Shown here: piece by piece, positions 25,432 through 33,855 of the stretch
Numbering within the stretch: position 1 is the stretch's first letter
How the letters are laid out: each line of letters starts with the position of its first letter
Assembly: GCF_003347495.1 (NCBI RefSeq)
Contig: NZ_QCXY01000001.1
Span: 124,001 to 188,000 of the forward strand
From: Pleomorphovibrio marinus
GTDB taxonomy: Bacteria > Bacteroidota > Bacteroidia > Cytophagales > Cyclobacteriaceae
Length of the DNA stretch: 64,000 nucleotides
Direction of reading: 5' to 3'
Translations under genes and position numbers: made by a program
Notes under the pieces: model-generated
What the model saw: the letters and a program-made list of their open reading frames with translations, nothing else
What the model was told of the DNA's origin: nothing
Databases searched by the model: none

Positions 25432-26160
25432 TTAGTACGTAGTGATTTCAATACCTCCAAATACCACTGCACCGCTAAGCACCAACTTCTTTTCCGCATC
25501 CACAGGCCCTTGGTGAAGAAACCGCTTGTCATCTACACTTGCGGCAATGTTGCTCACTCCCAATTGCACATCCCAATGTGCCGGAACTATAAGCTTTAGC
25601 CCCCCAAAGACTACATTTACTTCCAAATGAGCAGGTGCCTCCATATCCGCATGAGTCAAGTCCACGTCTGTACCCCCAAAAATGGTGGTAATTTCCCCAC
25701 CCTTAAAAGTTTTACTGATCACCCTTTTTTTGCTGCCACAGAATATGGATTCCTCGTTGATATAATCCATGTGCTGCTCTTCGGTTTTCAATTTCGACTT
25801 TCCTGTCCTGACCTCCCTTTCAAATCGGTCAAAATGGCCTTCCCAAAATTCCGCTCCCTTTTTCTTACGATTAGCCATCAGGTATATCCCCAAAATGATG
25901 AGGGCAATCGGCAACAAAAATTTCTCGAGTTCAAAGGGCAAACCAAGGTAGTTTCTTGCCAAAAAATACCCCCCAATCAAAATCAAAACTACCGAAGAGG
26001 TATTTCTGAACCCATGCCTTACACCAATCAAAATCCCAATGGCTATTAAAATCATAGGCCAGGTAAACAGCCATACAGGGAAAAATATCCCTAACTGCTT
26101 CAACAAAAGCAAACCCCCTATGATCAAAACCAATGCACCAATAATTTGATTCTTTCTCAT
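25432..26160 (-). CDS. LiaF-like membrane protein
   Basis: 242 residues. Four closely spaced hydrophobic helices in residues 1-95 ('IIGALVLIIGGLLLLKQLGIF', 'LFTWPMILIAIGILIGV', 'SSVVLILIGGYFLARNYL', 'FLLPIALIILGIYLM') are followed by a soluble linker and a beta-helical C-terminal domain with repeated 'IFGG', 'VFGGLKLIVPAHW' and 'VVFGGIEITTY'. This is the LiaF/DUF2154 architecture. In Firmicutes LiaF restrains a cell-envelope two-component system; here it is the first gene of an operon with a kinase and LytTR regulator, so a similar inhibitory role is inferred. Confidence 0.8.
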   Translation of the reverse strand: MRKNQIIGALVLIIGGLLLLKQLGIFFPVWLFTWPMILIAIGILIGVRHGFRNTSSVVLILIGGYFLARNYLGLPFELEKFLLPIALIILGIYLMANRKKKGAEFWEGHFDRFEREVRTGKSKLKTEEQHMDYINEESIFCGSKKRVISKTFKGGEITTIFGGTDVDLTHADMEAPAHLEVNVVFGGLKLIVPAHWDVQLGVSNIAASVDDKRFLHQGPVDAEKKLVLSGAVVFGGIEITTY

Positions 26161-26278
26161 CCCTTTTGATTAATTTTTTACTAAAACTAAGTCATTGCAG
26201 CCAAAATTCCAGTAGGAAATAGGCCAATCTCATAAAGAAATCGGTAAATGTCTGGGAAAAATCGGCAGAAAAAGGATC

Positions 26279-26953
26279 TTACTTCTTATTCAAAAGGTAC
26301 TCTGCATAATCAAGGTCTTCTGGAGTGGTAATCTTTATGTTTTCCAGGTTGCCGGGGATCATGGTCACCTGCCAACCCTGGTGTTCATACACGGTAGCGT
26401 CATCTGTAAAGTGATGGAGCTCCCCGATTTCAAACGCCTTTCTAATTTTTGATAGTTGGAAAGTCTGCGGTGTTTGGACAAGTCTGAAATATTGCCTTTC
26501 CTGATAGAAGGACCGCCCATCGTCGGTAAGTTTCCTTATGGAATCCTTAAGCGGCATCACTGCAATGGCACTGCCTTCTTCCAATGCCACCTCAAAGCTG
26601 CGGTCTATCACCTCCCTGGACACAAAAGGCCTTACCCCATCGTGTATGGCAACCAAGCCATCATTGCCCTTTAAGGCATTTAACCCGTTCCTTACCGACT
26701 GGAACCTAGACTTACCTCCCCCCACAACCTGGTGGGGAACCTGAAAGGTATATTGTTTACAGAGTTTGTCCCAATACTCAAAATCGTTTTCTGGTATTAC
26801 CAATAGGATGTTGACCCCAGAGTCGTTTTCAAAAAATGCCTGAATCGTCCACATCAAAATTGGCAAATTGCCAATAGTCATGTATTGCTTTGGCACTGGA
26901 CCTCCCATCCTAGTGCCACTGCCGCCCGCTACAATGATCACATGCTTTTTCAT
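26279..26953 (-). CDS. ispD: 2-C-methyl-D-erythritol 4-phosphate cytidylyltransferase
   Basis: 224 residues. It makes CDP-methylerythritol in the MEP isoprenoid pathway. The CTP-binding loop 'VAGGSGTRMGGPVPKQY', 'MWTIQAFF', the conserved 'GGGKSRFQSVRNGL' and 'AIHDGVRPFVS', and the C-terminal 'VQTPQTFQLSKIRKAFE' and 'TDDATVYEHQGWQVTMIPGNLENIKITTPEDL' are all in order. Its ATG at 26953 directly abuts the right end of repeat copy B, so its translation start region is provided by the repeat. Confidence 0.96.
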   Translation of the reverse strand: MKKHVIIVAGGSGTRMGGPVPKQYMTIGNLPILMWTIQAFFENDSGVNILLVIPENDFEYWDKLCKQYTFQVPHQVVGGGKSRFQSVRNGLNALKGNDGLVAIHDGVRPFVSREVIDRSFEVALEEGSAIAVMPLKDSIRKLTDDGRSFYQERQYFRLVQTPQTFQLSKIRKAFEIGELHHFTDDATVYEHQGWQVTMIPGNLENIKITTPEDLDYAEYLLNKK

Positions 26954-27123
26954 CTGTTTATAATTTGTTTTTCAGCGGACATAAAGCTTGCCCCTGCCTG
27001 CCCCGAACTCGCTTCGGGGAACTTGTTTCGGGGGAATCTCGCATCTCCCCGATAGCTATCGGGGCATCCCAGTGTGTGATGTGCTCGTCATGCCCTGACT
27101 GCCGTCAGGACAGGCTCGATTTC
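26954..27123 (-). repeat. Interspersed palindromic repeat, copy B
   Basis: Read on the minus strand it starts GAAATCGAGC, has several internal palindromes (CCCCGATAGCTATCGGGG; CCCCGAAGCGAGTTCGGGG; CCTGACGGCAGTCAGG), the shared TGCGAGATTC block, and ends AATTATAAACAG immediately before the ispD ATG. It matches copies A and C block by block. Confidence 0.8.
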
Positions 27124-27149
27124 AAGTAAACCTCTTTAACTATTGCATA

Positions 27150-27177
27150 AAATAAAAAAAGTGCCTTTCGGCACCTT
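27150..27177 (-). terminator. Rho-independent terminator of queA
   Basis: On the minus strand a GGTGCC-GAAA-GGCAC stem with a tetraloop is followed by a run of seven T, a few bases after the queA stop at 27182. It also separates queA from the repeat and ispD. Confidence 0.9.
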
Positions 27178-27181
27178 AAAT

Positions 27182-28231
27182 TTATAGGATCAACATGGCG
27201 TCTCCGTAGGAGAAAAACCTGTATTTTTCTTTTATCGCTTCCTGATAGGCCTTCATGATGAGGTCATAGCCTCCAAATGCCGCCGTGGTCATCAGTAAAG
27301 TGGACTCGGGCAAATGCAAATTAGTCACAAGGGTGTTTGCAATTTTAAATTCATAGGGCGGAATTATAAACTTATCTGTCCAGCCACTGCTTGCCTTTAG
27401 TCTTCCATTGGCGGTAACGGAACTTTCAATGGTCTTCAGGGAGGTAGTTCCCACAGAAACCACCCTTTTCTTTTGATCCAGTGCTCGATTCACCAGTTTT
27501 ACCGTGCCATCAGGAATGTCATAGTTCTCTGAATCCATTTTGTGCTTGGTCAGATCCTCCACGTCTACCTGCCTAAAGGTGCCTAACCCTATGTGAAGTG
27601 TAATAGGACTTACTTCCACACCCTTTATTTCCAATCTTTTCAACAAATGCTGGGTAAAGTGGAGGCCGGCAGTGGGGGCGGCAACTGCTCCCACATGTTC
27701 TGCATAGATGGTCTGATACCGGTCCCTATCGGATTCCTCCACTTCTCTTTCAATAAAGTCCTTAAGAATAGGGGTTTCTCCTAGGGTGTCTATGGTCTTA
27801 TAGAATTCCTCGTCAGTGCCGTCAAACAAAAACCGTATGGTTCTACCCCTGGAGGTGGTATTGTCTATCACTTCGGCTACTAAATCGCTGTTTCCAAAGT
27901 ACAACTTGTTCCCCACCCTAATTTTTCTTGCAGGATCCACAAGCACATCCCATAACCTAAGATCCTTGTTGAGCTCCCTCAGCAGAAAAACTTCAATCTT
28001 TGCACCGGTTTTTTCCTTGTTGCCGTAAAGCCTCGCAGGAAAAACCTTCGTATTGTTGGTAACAAAAACATCTCCTTCTCCAAAATATTCTATAATATCC
28101 TTAAAAACCCTGTGCTCGATTTCACCAGTAGCCCGGTTCACCACCATTAAGCGGGATTCATCACGGTTTTCGGTGGGGTATAAAGAAATGAGCTTCCTGG
28201 GTATTTCAAATTTGAAATCTGATAATTTCAT
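27182..28231 (-). CDS. queA: S-adenosylmethionine:tRNA ribosyltransferase-isomerase
   Basis: 349 residues. It transfers the ribosyl part of AdoMet to 7-aminomethyl-7-deazaguanine in tRNA to give epoxyqueuosine. Family motifs: '[26 protein letters not shown]', '[15 protein letters not shown]', '[13 protein letters not shown]', '[25 protein letters not shown]', and '[19 protein letters not shown]'. It is a lone gene with its own terminator. The other queuosine genes are not in the window. Confidence 0.97.
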   Translation of the reverse strand: MKLSDFKFEIPRKLISLYPTENRDESRLMVVNRATGEIEHRVFKDIIEYFGEGDVFVTNNTKVFPARLYGNKEKTGAKIEVFLLRELNKDLRLWDVLVDPARKIRVGNKLYFGNSDLVAEVIDNTTSRGRTIRFLFDGTDEEFYKTIDTLGETPILKDFIEREVEESDRDRYQTIYAEHVGAVAAPTAGLHFTQHLLKRLEIKGVEVSPITLHIGLGTFRQVDVEDLTKHKMDSENYDIPDGTVKLVNRALDQKKRVVSVGTTSLKTIESSVTANGRLKASSGWTDKFIIPPYEFKIANTLVTNLHLPESTLLMTTAAFGGYDLIMKAYQEAIKEKYRFFSYGDAMLIL

Positions 28232-28357
28232 GTATATATTGTTTGGAAATTAAATGTCCTGATGTTTATCTCATGTTATAAAAAATGCAAAGATAATAAG
28301 AAAAATAAGCTATTCTACTTATCTTGCCAATTAGTTTTTAGCTAAACTGCAAATTTG

Positions 28358-29605
28358 ATGCTAATCCGATTGATTTGGGAAAGTATTCGCTTCGCCTGGC
28401 AGGCTTTGGAATCCAATCTCACCCGTACCATACTTTCCTTGCTTGGTGTTACAGTGGGTATTTTTTCCATTATAGCGGTATTCACCCTAGTGGATTCCCT
28501 GGAAAGAAACATCAAAAACAGCCTTTCCTTTTTGGGTTCAAATGTGGTCAGGGTAGATAGGTTTCCGTTTGCTGCAGGAGGATCGCAGGAGTACCCTTGG
28601 TGGAGGTACTTTCGAAGACCCCCAGCTACTTTTGCAGAATATGAATTTTTAGCAGACCGTCTCAAGAACGCGGAGGCTGTGACATTATCGGCAAATGCCA
28701 GAGCAACTGTAAGACAAGCTAGCAACTCTTATGAAAGAGCCAACTTACAAGGAATAGAAGTGCCACATAATGAGGTATATGATATCCCTATAGCAAGAGG
28801 CCGGTATTTTACAGCTTTAGAAGTATCTGCCTCCAGAACGGTTGCAATTATAGGGGTAAAGATTGCAGATGCCCTCTTTCCAAACCAAGAATCTATAGGT
28901 AAAACATTCAAAATTAAGGGATTAAAATTTACCGTGGTGGGGATTTTGGAAGAAGAAGGGGAAGGTTTGTTTGATGCCCCTTCAAAAGACGAGAGTATTC
29001 TCCTGCCGTTTGGGGCCTTTACTAAGCTATATTATGTAGGCAAAAACGGAATAGAACCCACCATAGCGGCAAAGGGTTTTGATAATGACCCGGGGCTTAT
29101 CGCCTTGGAAAATGAAATGGCAGGTTTGCTTAGGGCAAAACGTGGACTTAAACCTAGCGAGGAGGATAATTTTGCCCTTAATCAATCCGAATTCATCCAA
29201 AATGCCATTGGCTCCATCTTTAGCGTTATCAGCATTGCGGGTTGGGTAATCGGAGGGTTTTCCATTTTAATAGGAGGTTTTGGAATAGCCAATATCATGT
29301 TTGTGTCCGTTAAAGAACGTACCAGTATTATAGGTATACAAAAGTCACTGGGTGCCAAAAACTACTTTATCCTTTTCCAATTCCTATTTGAATCCACCTT
29401 CCTCAGCTTGATAGGTGGTCTTTCGGGACTGGCCTTGGTGTATGCAGGCACTTTTATTCCCTTGGGTAGCTTGGAGCTGATACTTAGTTTGAAAAACATC
29501 TTGCTGGGAATCGGGCTTTCTTCCGTCATTGGCATGGTGGCAGGTATAGTCCCGGCCAGTATTGCTGCTGGCCTGGACCCCGTAGAGGCCATCCGAGCCT
29601 CCTAA
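28358..29605 (+). CDS. MacB/LolE-like ABC transporter permease
   Basis: 415 residues from the ATG at 28358 (a TTG directly before it is not needed). One N-terminal membrane helix ('TILSLLGVTVGIFSIIAVFTLVDSLERNI'), a large periplasmic MacB_PCD domain (~60-265), then three C-terminal helices in an FtsX domain ('VISIAGWVIGGFSILIGGFGIANIMFVSVKERTSIIGIQKSLGA'). This is the type VII ABC topology that works by mechanotransmission, not by a classical channel. There is no ATPase gene beside it, so its ATPase partner must be encoded elsewhere. It is probably involved in lipoprotein handling or efflux. Confidence 0.9.
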   Translation: MLIRLIWESIRFAWQALESNLTRTILSLLGVTVGIFSIIAVFTLVDSLERNIKNSLSFLGSNVVRVDRFPFAAGGSQEYPWWRYFRRPPATFAEYEFLADRLKNAEAVTLSANARATVRQASNSYERANLQGIEVPHNEVYDIPIARGRYFTALEVSASRTVAIIGVKIADALFPNQESIGKTFKIKGLKFTVVGILEEEGEGLFDAPSKDESILLPFGAFTKLYYVGKNGIEPTIAAKGFDNDPGLIALENEMAGLLRAKRGLKPSEEDNFALNQSEFIQNAIGSIFSVISIAGWVIGGFSILIGGFGIANIMFVSVKERTSIIGIQKSLGAKNYFILFQFLFESTFLSLIGGLSGLALVYAGTFIPLGSLELILSLKNILLGIGLSSVIGMVAGIVPASIAAGLDPVEAIRAS

Positions 29606-29612
29606 TGCCAAA

Positions 29613-29648
29613 TAAAAAAGCCCAGAAAGAACTACATCTCTCTGGGCA
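29613..29648 (-). terminator. Terminator downstream of recA
   Basis: GCCCAGA (29620-29626) pairs with TCTGGGC (29641-29647); on the minus strand a T-run (CTTTTTTATT) follows. It also lies just after the convergent permease gene. Confidence 0.8.
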
Positions 29649-29683
29649 TCCCTAATCTTCCTTTTACATCCCGAAATAGCGGA

Positions 29684-30715
29684 TCAGGCCTCTTCCTCTT
29701 TCTTTTGGTTTCCCTTTTTCAGTAAACCGGATTTTTCCTTGATCTTCTTTTCTAGTTCTTCCATTAATTCTGGGTTATCCAAAAGGAGGTTTTTCACTGC
29801 ATCCCTACCTTGTCCAAGCTTATTCCCCTCATAAGAAAACCAGGAACCTGCCTTCTTAATGATGTCAAATTCTACCCCTAGGTCAATGATTTCCCCTACT
29901 TTAGATATCCCTTCCCCATACATGATATCAAACTCCACCACTTTAAAGGGGGGTGAAACTTTGTTTTTCACAACCTTTACCTTGGTTCGGTTACCCAAAA
30001 TATTGTCAGCGCCTTCTTTGATCTGGCCAATTCTTCGAATGTCCAGCCTTACTGAGGCATAAAACTTCAGTGCATTTCCCCCTGTGGTCGTTTCTGGGTT
30101 GCCGAACATTACCCCAATCTTATCCCTGAGTTGGTTGATAAAGACGCAGGAGCAGCCGGTTTTGTTAATTGCACCGGTGAGTTTCCTCAGTGCCTGGGAC
30201 ATTAGCCTGGCCTGAAGGCCCATTTTGCTGTCTCCCATTTCGCCCTCCAGCTCCCCTTTCGGTACCAATGCGGCTACGGAATCGATCACAATGATGTCTA
30301 TGGCCCCTGACCGAATAAGATGTTCCGCTATTTCAAGGGCTTGTTCGCCGTTATCGGGCTGGGAAATAAGTAAGTTTTCAATATCAATGCCGAGCTTTTC
30401 CGCATAGGTTTTGTCAAAGGCATGTTCTGCATCGATAAATGCAGCCAATCCACCAGCTTTTTGGGCCTCTGCTATGCAATGCATAGATAGGGTGGTTTTT
30501 CCGGAGGATTCGGGTCCATATATTTCTATGACCCTACCCCTTGGGATACCCCCTACCCCCAGAGCCATATCAAGGCCCAATGAACCTGTAGAAATGGCGG
30601 GAATGTCCAGAACGACATTGTCGCTCAGCTTCATCACGGTGCCCTTGCCGTAGGTTTTTTCTAGTTTGTCTATGGTCAGTTGAAGGGCTTTGAGTTTTTC
30701 GGTATTTGCACTCAT
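29684..30715 (-). CDS. recA: Recombinase RecA
   Basis: 343 residues. Walker [10 protein letters not shown] spans residues ~67-75, Walker B is in '[23 protein letters not shown]', loop L2 is in '[37 protein letters not shown]', and the C-terminal domain with '[24 protein letters not shown]' ends in a charged tail. It is a monocistronic gene with its own terminator. I see no plain LexA-like palindrome in the 124 bases upstream. Confidence 0.98.
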   Translation of the reverse strand: MSANTEKLKALQLTIDKLEKTYGKGTVMKLSDNVVLDIPAISTGSLGLDMALGVGGIPRGRVIEIYGPESSGKTTLSMHCIAEAQKAGGLAAFIDAEHAFDKTYAEKLGIDIENLLISQPDNGEQALEIAEHLIRSGAIDIIVIDSVAALVPKGELEGEMGDSKMGLQARLMSQALRKLTGAINKTGCSCVFINQLRDKIGVMFGNPETTTGGNALKFYASVRLDIRRIGQIKEGADNILGNRTKVKVVKNKVSPPFKVVEFDIMYGEGISKVGEIIDLGVEFDIIKKAGSWFSYEGNKLGQGRDAVKNLLLDNPELMEELEKKIKEKSGLLKKGNQKKEEEA

Positions 30716-30857
30716 AATCTATAATATATAAAAGTATCGTACGTATGAATATGTGAAAGTAAACATTCACCAGATGATAACCAACAAAAGCATAACCATT
30801 GTTTTACGATTGCGTTTAACTAATTTTAGCTAATGACCATTGGCTTTGGTTTCCAAA

Positions 30858-31703
30858 ATGGTACGTCTTTTGAAATTCAAAAAGAGCAACAATTCTAAAT
30901 TTATGCGTTCCAGTGCCTGGCCTATCGTTTTCTTGGTTTTCATGGCTTTTACCTGGCCTGACAGTCAGCCTCTACGGAAAAACCAGGCTTTCACACAGGG
31001 TGAGGAGTTAACCTTCACCGTGAAGTACCTTTTTTTTAATGCAGCAGAAGCCAAGATGATTATACATGACCGGATCCATTATATCCAGGAGAAGCCAGCC
31101 TATAAAATTGACGTTTTTGGACGCACTTTGAGTATATTCAAACTCTTTTATGTGAAAGACAACTGGGGGACCTACCTGGATACGGCAAAAATAATTCCCT
31201 ATCGAAGCTACAGGCACATTGAGGAAGGGGGATACCGTAAACACGAGATCATCGATTTCGACCACCAAAACCGGGAAGCAGAAGTGAGGCTTTTTGATCG
31301 GGAAAACAAGGAGCTCGTGGAGACTACCCAATTTGATGTGCCTTCCAATGTACAGGACATTGTAAGCGGGTATTATCTTTTGCGCACCATGAACTTGAAA
31401 GGTTTGAAAAAAGGCCAAGCCATAAATATCAATGGCTTCTTTGATAAGAAAAATTATAACCTAAAGTTAATATTCGAGGGTAAAGAAAAAATTTCCACGG
31501 ATATTGGGGAATTCAACACCTTTGTTTTTTTGCCTCAAATGCCCAAAAACAAACTTTTCAGCGGCGACTACCCCATCAAAGTCTGGATTACTGATGATGA
31601 AAACCGCATCCCCGTCAAAATTAAGGCTAAACTGGTGGTAGGTGCCCTAAACATGGACATCACCGAAGCACAAGGATTGCGCAATCCTCCCCAAAGGAAT
31701 TAA
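30858..31703 (+). CDS. DUF3108 domain protein, exported
   Basis: 281 residues from the ATG at 30858. Another in-frame ATG at 30903 (MRSSAWPIVFLVFMAFTW) gives the cleaner signal peptide and may be the real start; a TTG at 30840 is also open. The mature part is the DUF3108 beta-barrel-like fold: 'QGEELTFTVKYLFFNAAEAKM', 'DVFGRTLSIFKLFYVKDNWGTYLD', 'SNVQDIVSGYYLLRTM', and 'DYPIKVWITDDENRIPVKIKAKLVVGALNMDI'. It is thought to be periplasmic, function unknown. It ends just before the response regulator gene and a TTAACA repeat. Confidence 0.85.
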   Translation: MVRLLKFKKSNNSKFMRSSAWPIVFLVFMAFTWPDSQPLRKNQAFTQGEELTFTVKYLFFNAAEAKMIIHDRIHYIQEKPAYKIDVFGRTLSIFKLFYVKDNWGTYLDTAKIIPYRSYRHIEEGGYRKHEIIDFDHQNREAEVRLFDRENKELVETTQFDVPSNVQDIVSGYYLLRTMNLKGLKKGQAININGFFDKKNYNLKLIFEGKEKISTDIGEFNTFVFLPQMPKNKLFSGDYPIKVWITDDENRIPVKIKAKLVVGALNMDITEAQGLRNPPQRN

Positions 31704-31704
31704 G

Positions 31705-31721
31705 TTAACAATTTCTTAACA
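31705..31721 (+). promoter_or_regulatory. TTAACA direct repeat, candidate Pho box
   Basis: TTAACA-ATTTC-TTAACA: two hexamers with an 11-base period, the spacing used by PhoP/PhoB-type regulators in Gram-positive bacteria. It is two bases after the DUF3108 stop and ~70-85 bases upstream of the -7 box of the PhoB-like gene. It can also be read as a GTTAA/TTAAC inverted repeat. Confidence 0.4.
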
Positions 31722-31790
31722 ATACCTGGGATTTTGATTACTTTTAAAAGGCGAAGATCTGGCGTTTACTTTAAATTTTTATGCATTTAT

Positions 31791-31798
31791 TACCTTTG
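31791..31798 (+). promoter_or_regulatory. -7 element of the response regulator operon
   Basis: TACCTTTG matches TAnnTTTG. It overlaps the GTG at 31798, so that GTG cannot be the start if this promoter is used; it supports translation from the ATG at 31840. Confidence 0.5.
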
Positions 31799-31839
31799 TG
31801 GAAAATTTTGAAGAACCCTTTTACGATGTCCCTTTGCAA

Positions 31840-32529
31840 ATGGCTGAAAGAAAAAACTTAAAAGTATTAGTGGTGGATGATGAGCAGGATATCATCGAAA
31901 TACTCACCTACAACCTCCGAAAAGAAGGTTATGAGGTGGCAACAGCCACAGACGGAGTGGAAGCAGTGAAAATAGCATCTAGGTTTCTTCCGGACGTGAT
32001 TTTGCTGGACATTATGATGCCCAACCAAGACGGCGTGGAGACTTGCAGGCAAATACGGGAGATCGAAGAATTGCAGCATGCTTTTATTGTTTTTCTAACC
32101 GCCAGGTCCGAGGAATATTCCGAAGTGGCCGCTTTTGAGGTAGGGGCAGATGATTACATCAACAAACCCATTAAGCCCAGGGCCTTATTAAGTAGAATTG
32201 CGGCGCTCTTTAGAAGGGAGATCAAAAAAGAACAGGAAGTTTCGAAAATAAGTGTGAGGGATTTGGTGATAGATAGAAGCAGCTATACGATCAATAAGGC
32301 GGGCACCACCTTGGTACTACCTAAAAAAGAGTTTGAACTGCTTTATTTCCTCGCCAAAAACCCCAATATTGTCTTCAGTAGGGATGACCTCCTCCAAAAC
32401 ATTTGGGGTTCGGACGTATATGTACTGGCTAGGACAGTGGATGTACATATCCGAAAAGTACGAGAAAAAATCGGTGATGATTATATCACCACAGTCAAGG
32501 GTGTGGGGTATAAGTTTGAACAGAATTAA
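31840..32529 (+). CDS. OmpR/PhoB family response regulator
   Basis: 229 residues from the ATG at 31840. The receiver domain is at ~7-122 (acidic pocket DD13-14, phospho-acceptor D57 in 'VILLDIMMPNQDG', switch 'VFLTARSEEY', 'GADDYINKPIKP'). The winged-helix domain is at ~135-228 ('LVLPKKEFELLYFLAKNPNIVFSRDDLLQNIWG' and 'RTVDVHIRKVREKIGDDYITTVKGVGYKF'). The frame is open back to a GTG at 31798, but a -7 box overlaps that GTG. The kinase gene follows 6 bases after the stop. The pair resembles PhoB/PhoR of phosphate starvation; the TTAACA repeat upstream agrees, but no pst or pho gene is near. Confidence 0.92.
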   Translation: MAERKNLKVLVVDDEQDIIEILTYNLRKEGYEVATATDGVEAVKIASRFLPDVILLDIMMPNQDGVETCRQIREIEELQHAFIVFLTARSEEYSEVAAFEVGADDYINKPIKPRALLSRIAALFRREIKKEQEVSKISVRDLVIDRSSYTINKAGTTLVLPKKEFELLYFLAKNPNIVFSRDDLLQNIWGSDVYVLARTVDVHIRKVREKIGDDYITTVKGVGYKFEQN

Positions 32530-32535
32530 TAAGGG

Positions 32536-33624
32536 ATGTTCAATACTTCCAAGGGCATATCATTTTTGTTGGCGTTGGCCATAACCACTTTTTTGATTGC
32601 TTTTTTGTCCCTTCTGGAAGAAACCAATTCCACCCTTTTGATAGTAGCAGGAGGATTGAGCTTTGCAATCTCTTATTTATTGATCAATATTTGCCTAGAG
32701 TTTTTGATCTTCAAGGAGATTGCCAATATCTATTCCGTATTGGAAAAGATCCAAAAAAAGGACACCGGCCATATCCCACAAAAAAAAAGCAGGAGTTCAC
32801 TTTCCCCTTTAAAAAAAGTACAGGGCTCAATAAACGCCTACGCAGCCGCCAAGAACAGGGAGATAGAGACCCTTCAAAAAAACGAGGTGTTCAGAAGGGA
32901 GTTTATTGCTGATATTTCTCATGAACTTAAAACCCCCATTTTCGCTGCACAAGGTTATATCCATACTCTGCTCGATGGTGCTGTGGAAGATCTCAGCGTA
33001 AGGGACAAATTCCTCAAGCGTGCAGCAAAAAGCATGGGCAACTTAGACAAGCTCGTTCAAAACCTCATTACCCTCAACCAGATTGAAAGCGGGGTGGTTA
33101 AGTTCCAATTCACCCCTTTTGACCTCAAAGAGGTGATCCAAGAGGTGGTGGATCAACTTGAGGATAAGGCGAACAGAAGGGAAATCAATATCCGTTTCAT
33201 ATATAACCCTGAGATAAGTCATATCACCTTGGCAGACAAGGACAAAATTTTCAGGGTAGTACAAAACTTGCTTTCAAATGCCATAAAGTACAATCACGAA
33301 AATGGCAAGGTGACCATTCAGCTTAAGGCTAAAAAAAACCGCTTTGGCATAAAAGTTAAGGATGATGGCAAGGGCATACCCGCCGATGATCTCAAAAGGG
33401 TCTTTGAAAGATTTTACAGGGTGGACAAAAGCCGATCCAGGGAGCAAGGTGGGACTGGTCTAGGCCTTGCCATAGTAAAGCACATTCTGGAAGGTCATAA
33501 AACCAAAATATCCGTTTCCTCCACCTTGGGAAAAGGCTCCATATTCAGCTTTAGCCTGCCAATTCATCGGGAAAACACACCCCCCAACTCTATCCCTCAG
33601 CTGAGAATATCGAAGGGGGAATAG
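32536..33624 (+). CDS. PhoR-like sensor histidine kinase
   Basis: 362 residues. Two membrane helices ('ISFLLALAITTFLIAFLSLL' and 'LLIVAGGLSFAISYLLINICLEFLIF') with hardly any periplasmic loop, then a coiled linker. HisKA has 'EFIADISHELKTPIFAAQGYI' (H129), and HATPase_c has 'NLLSNAIKYNHENGKV' (N box), 'VKDDGKGIPADDLKRVFERFYRVD' and 'GGTGLGLAIVKHILEGH'. The lack of a sensor domain is like PhoR of other Bacteroidetes, which may sense through a membrane partner. Co-transcribed with the preceding regulator. Confidence 0.93.
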   Translation: MFNTSKGISFLLALAITTFLIAFLSLLEETNSTLLIVAGGLSFAISYLLINICLEFLIFKEIANIYSVLEKIQKKDTGHIPQKKSRSSLSPLKKVQGSINAYAAAKNREIETLQKNEVFRREFIADISHELKTPIFAAQGYIHTLLDGAVEDLSVRDKFLKRAAKSMGNLDKLVQNLITLNQIESGVVKFQFTPFDLKEVIQEVVDQLEDKANRREINIRFIYNPEISHITLADKDKIFRVVQNLLSNAIKYNHENGKVTIQLKAKKNRFGIKVKDDGKGIPADDLKRVFERFYRVDKSRSREQGGTGLGLAIVKHILEGHKTKISVSSTLGKGSIFSFSLPIHRENTPPNSIPQLRISKGE

Positions 33625-33710
33625 CTCCCATCATCCCCTTTTTTTATTTAGGAGGCTTTTTTTATGTAATTTTGTTTCTCCATTTTCTTTTACCAGGCAA
33701 AATCCAATAT

Positions 33711-33855
33711 GAAATCGAGCCTGCCTACCGGCCAGGCAGGCATGGCTCAAGCGACACATAGGGGGATGATTAAAATTGCGAGATTCCACCTAATCGAGTT
33801 CCCCGAATCAAGTTCGGAGCAGGCTATGTGGCGAATAAAAATCAATTATAAACAT
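33711..33855 (+). repeat. Interspersed palindromic repeat, copy C
   Basis: It begins GAAATCGAGC, has the palindrome CCTGCCTACCGGCCAGGCAGG, the block TTGCGAGATTC, a CGAGTTCCCCGAATCAAGTTCGGAG stretch, and ends AAAAATCAATTATAAACAT right before ATGAAAAAA. An open frame runs through it from 33709, but its translation is the repeat and not protein sequence. Confidence 0.8.

Noticed and set aside
33625-33665. Terminator after the PhoR-like kinase gene
   Set aside because: The T-rich stretch has no convincing stem, only a short CCT/AGG pairing.
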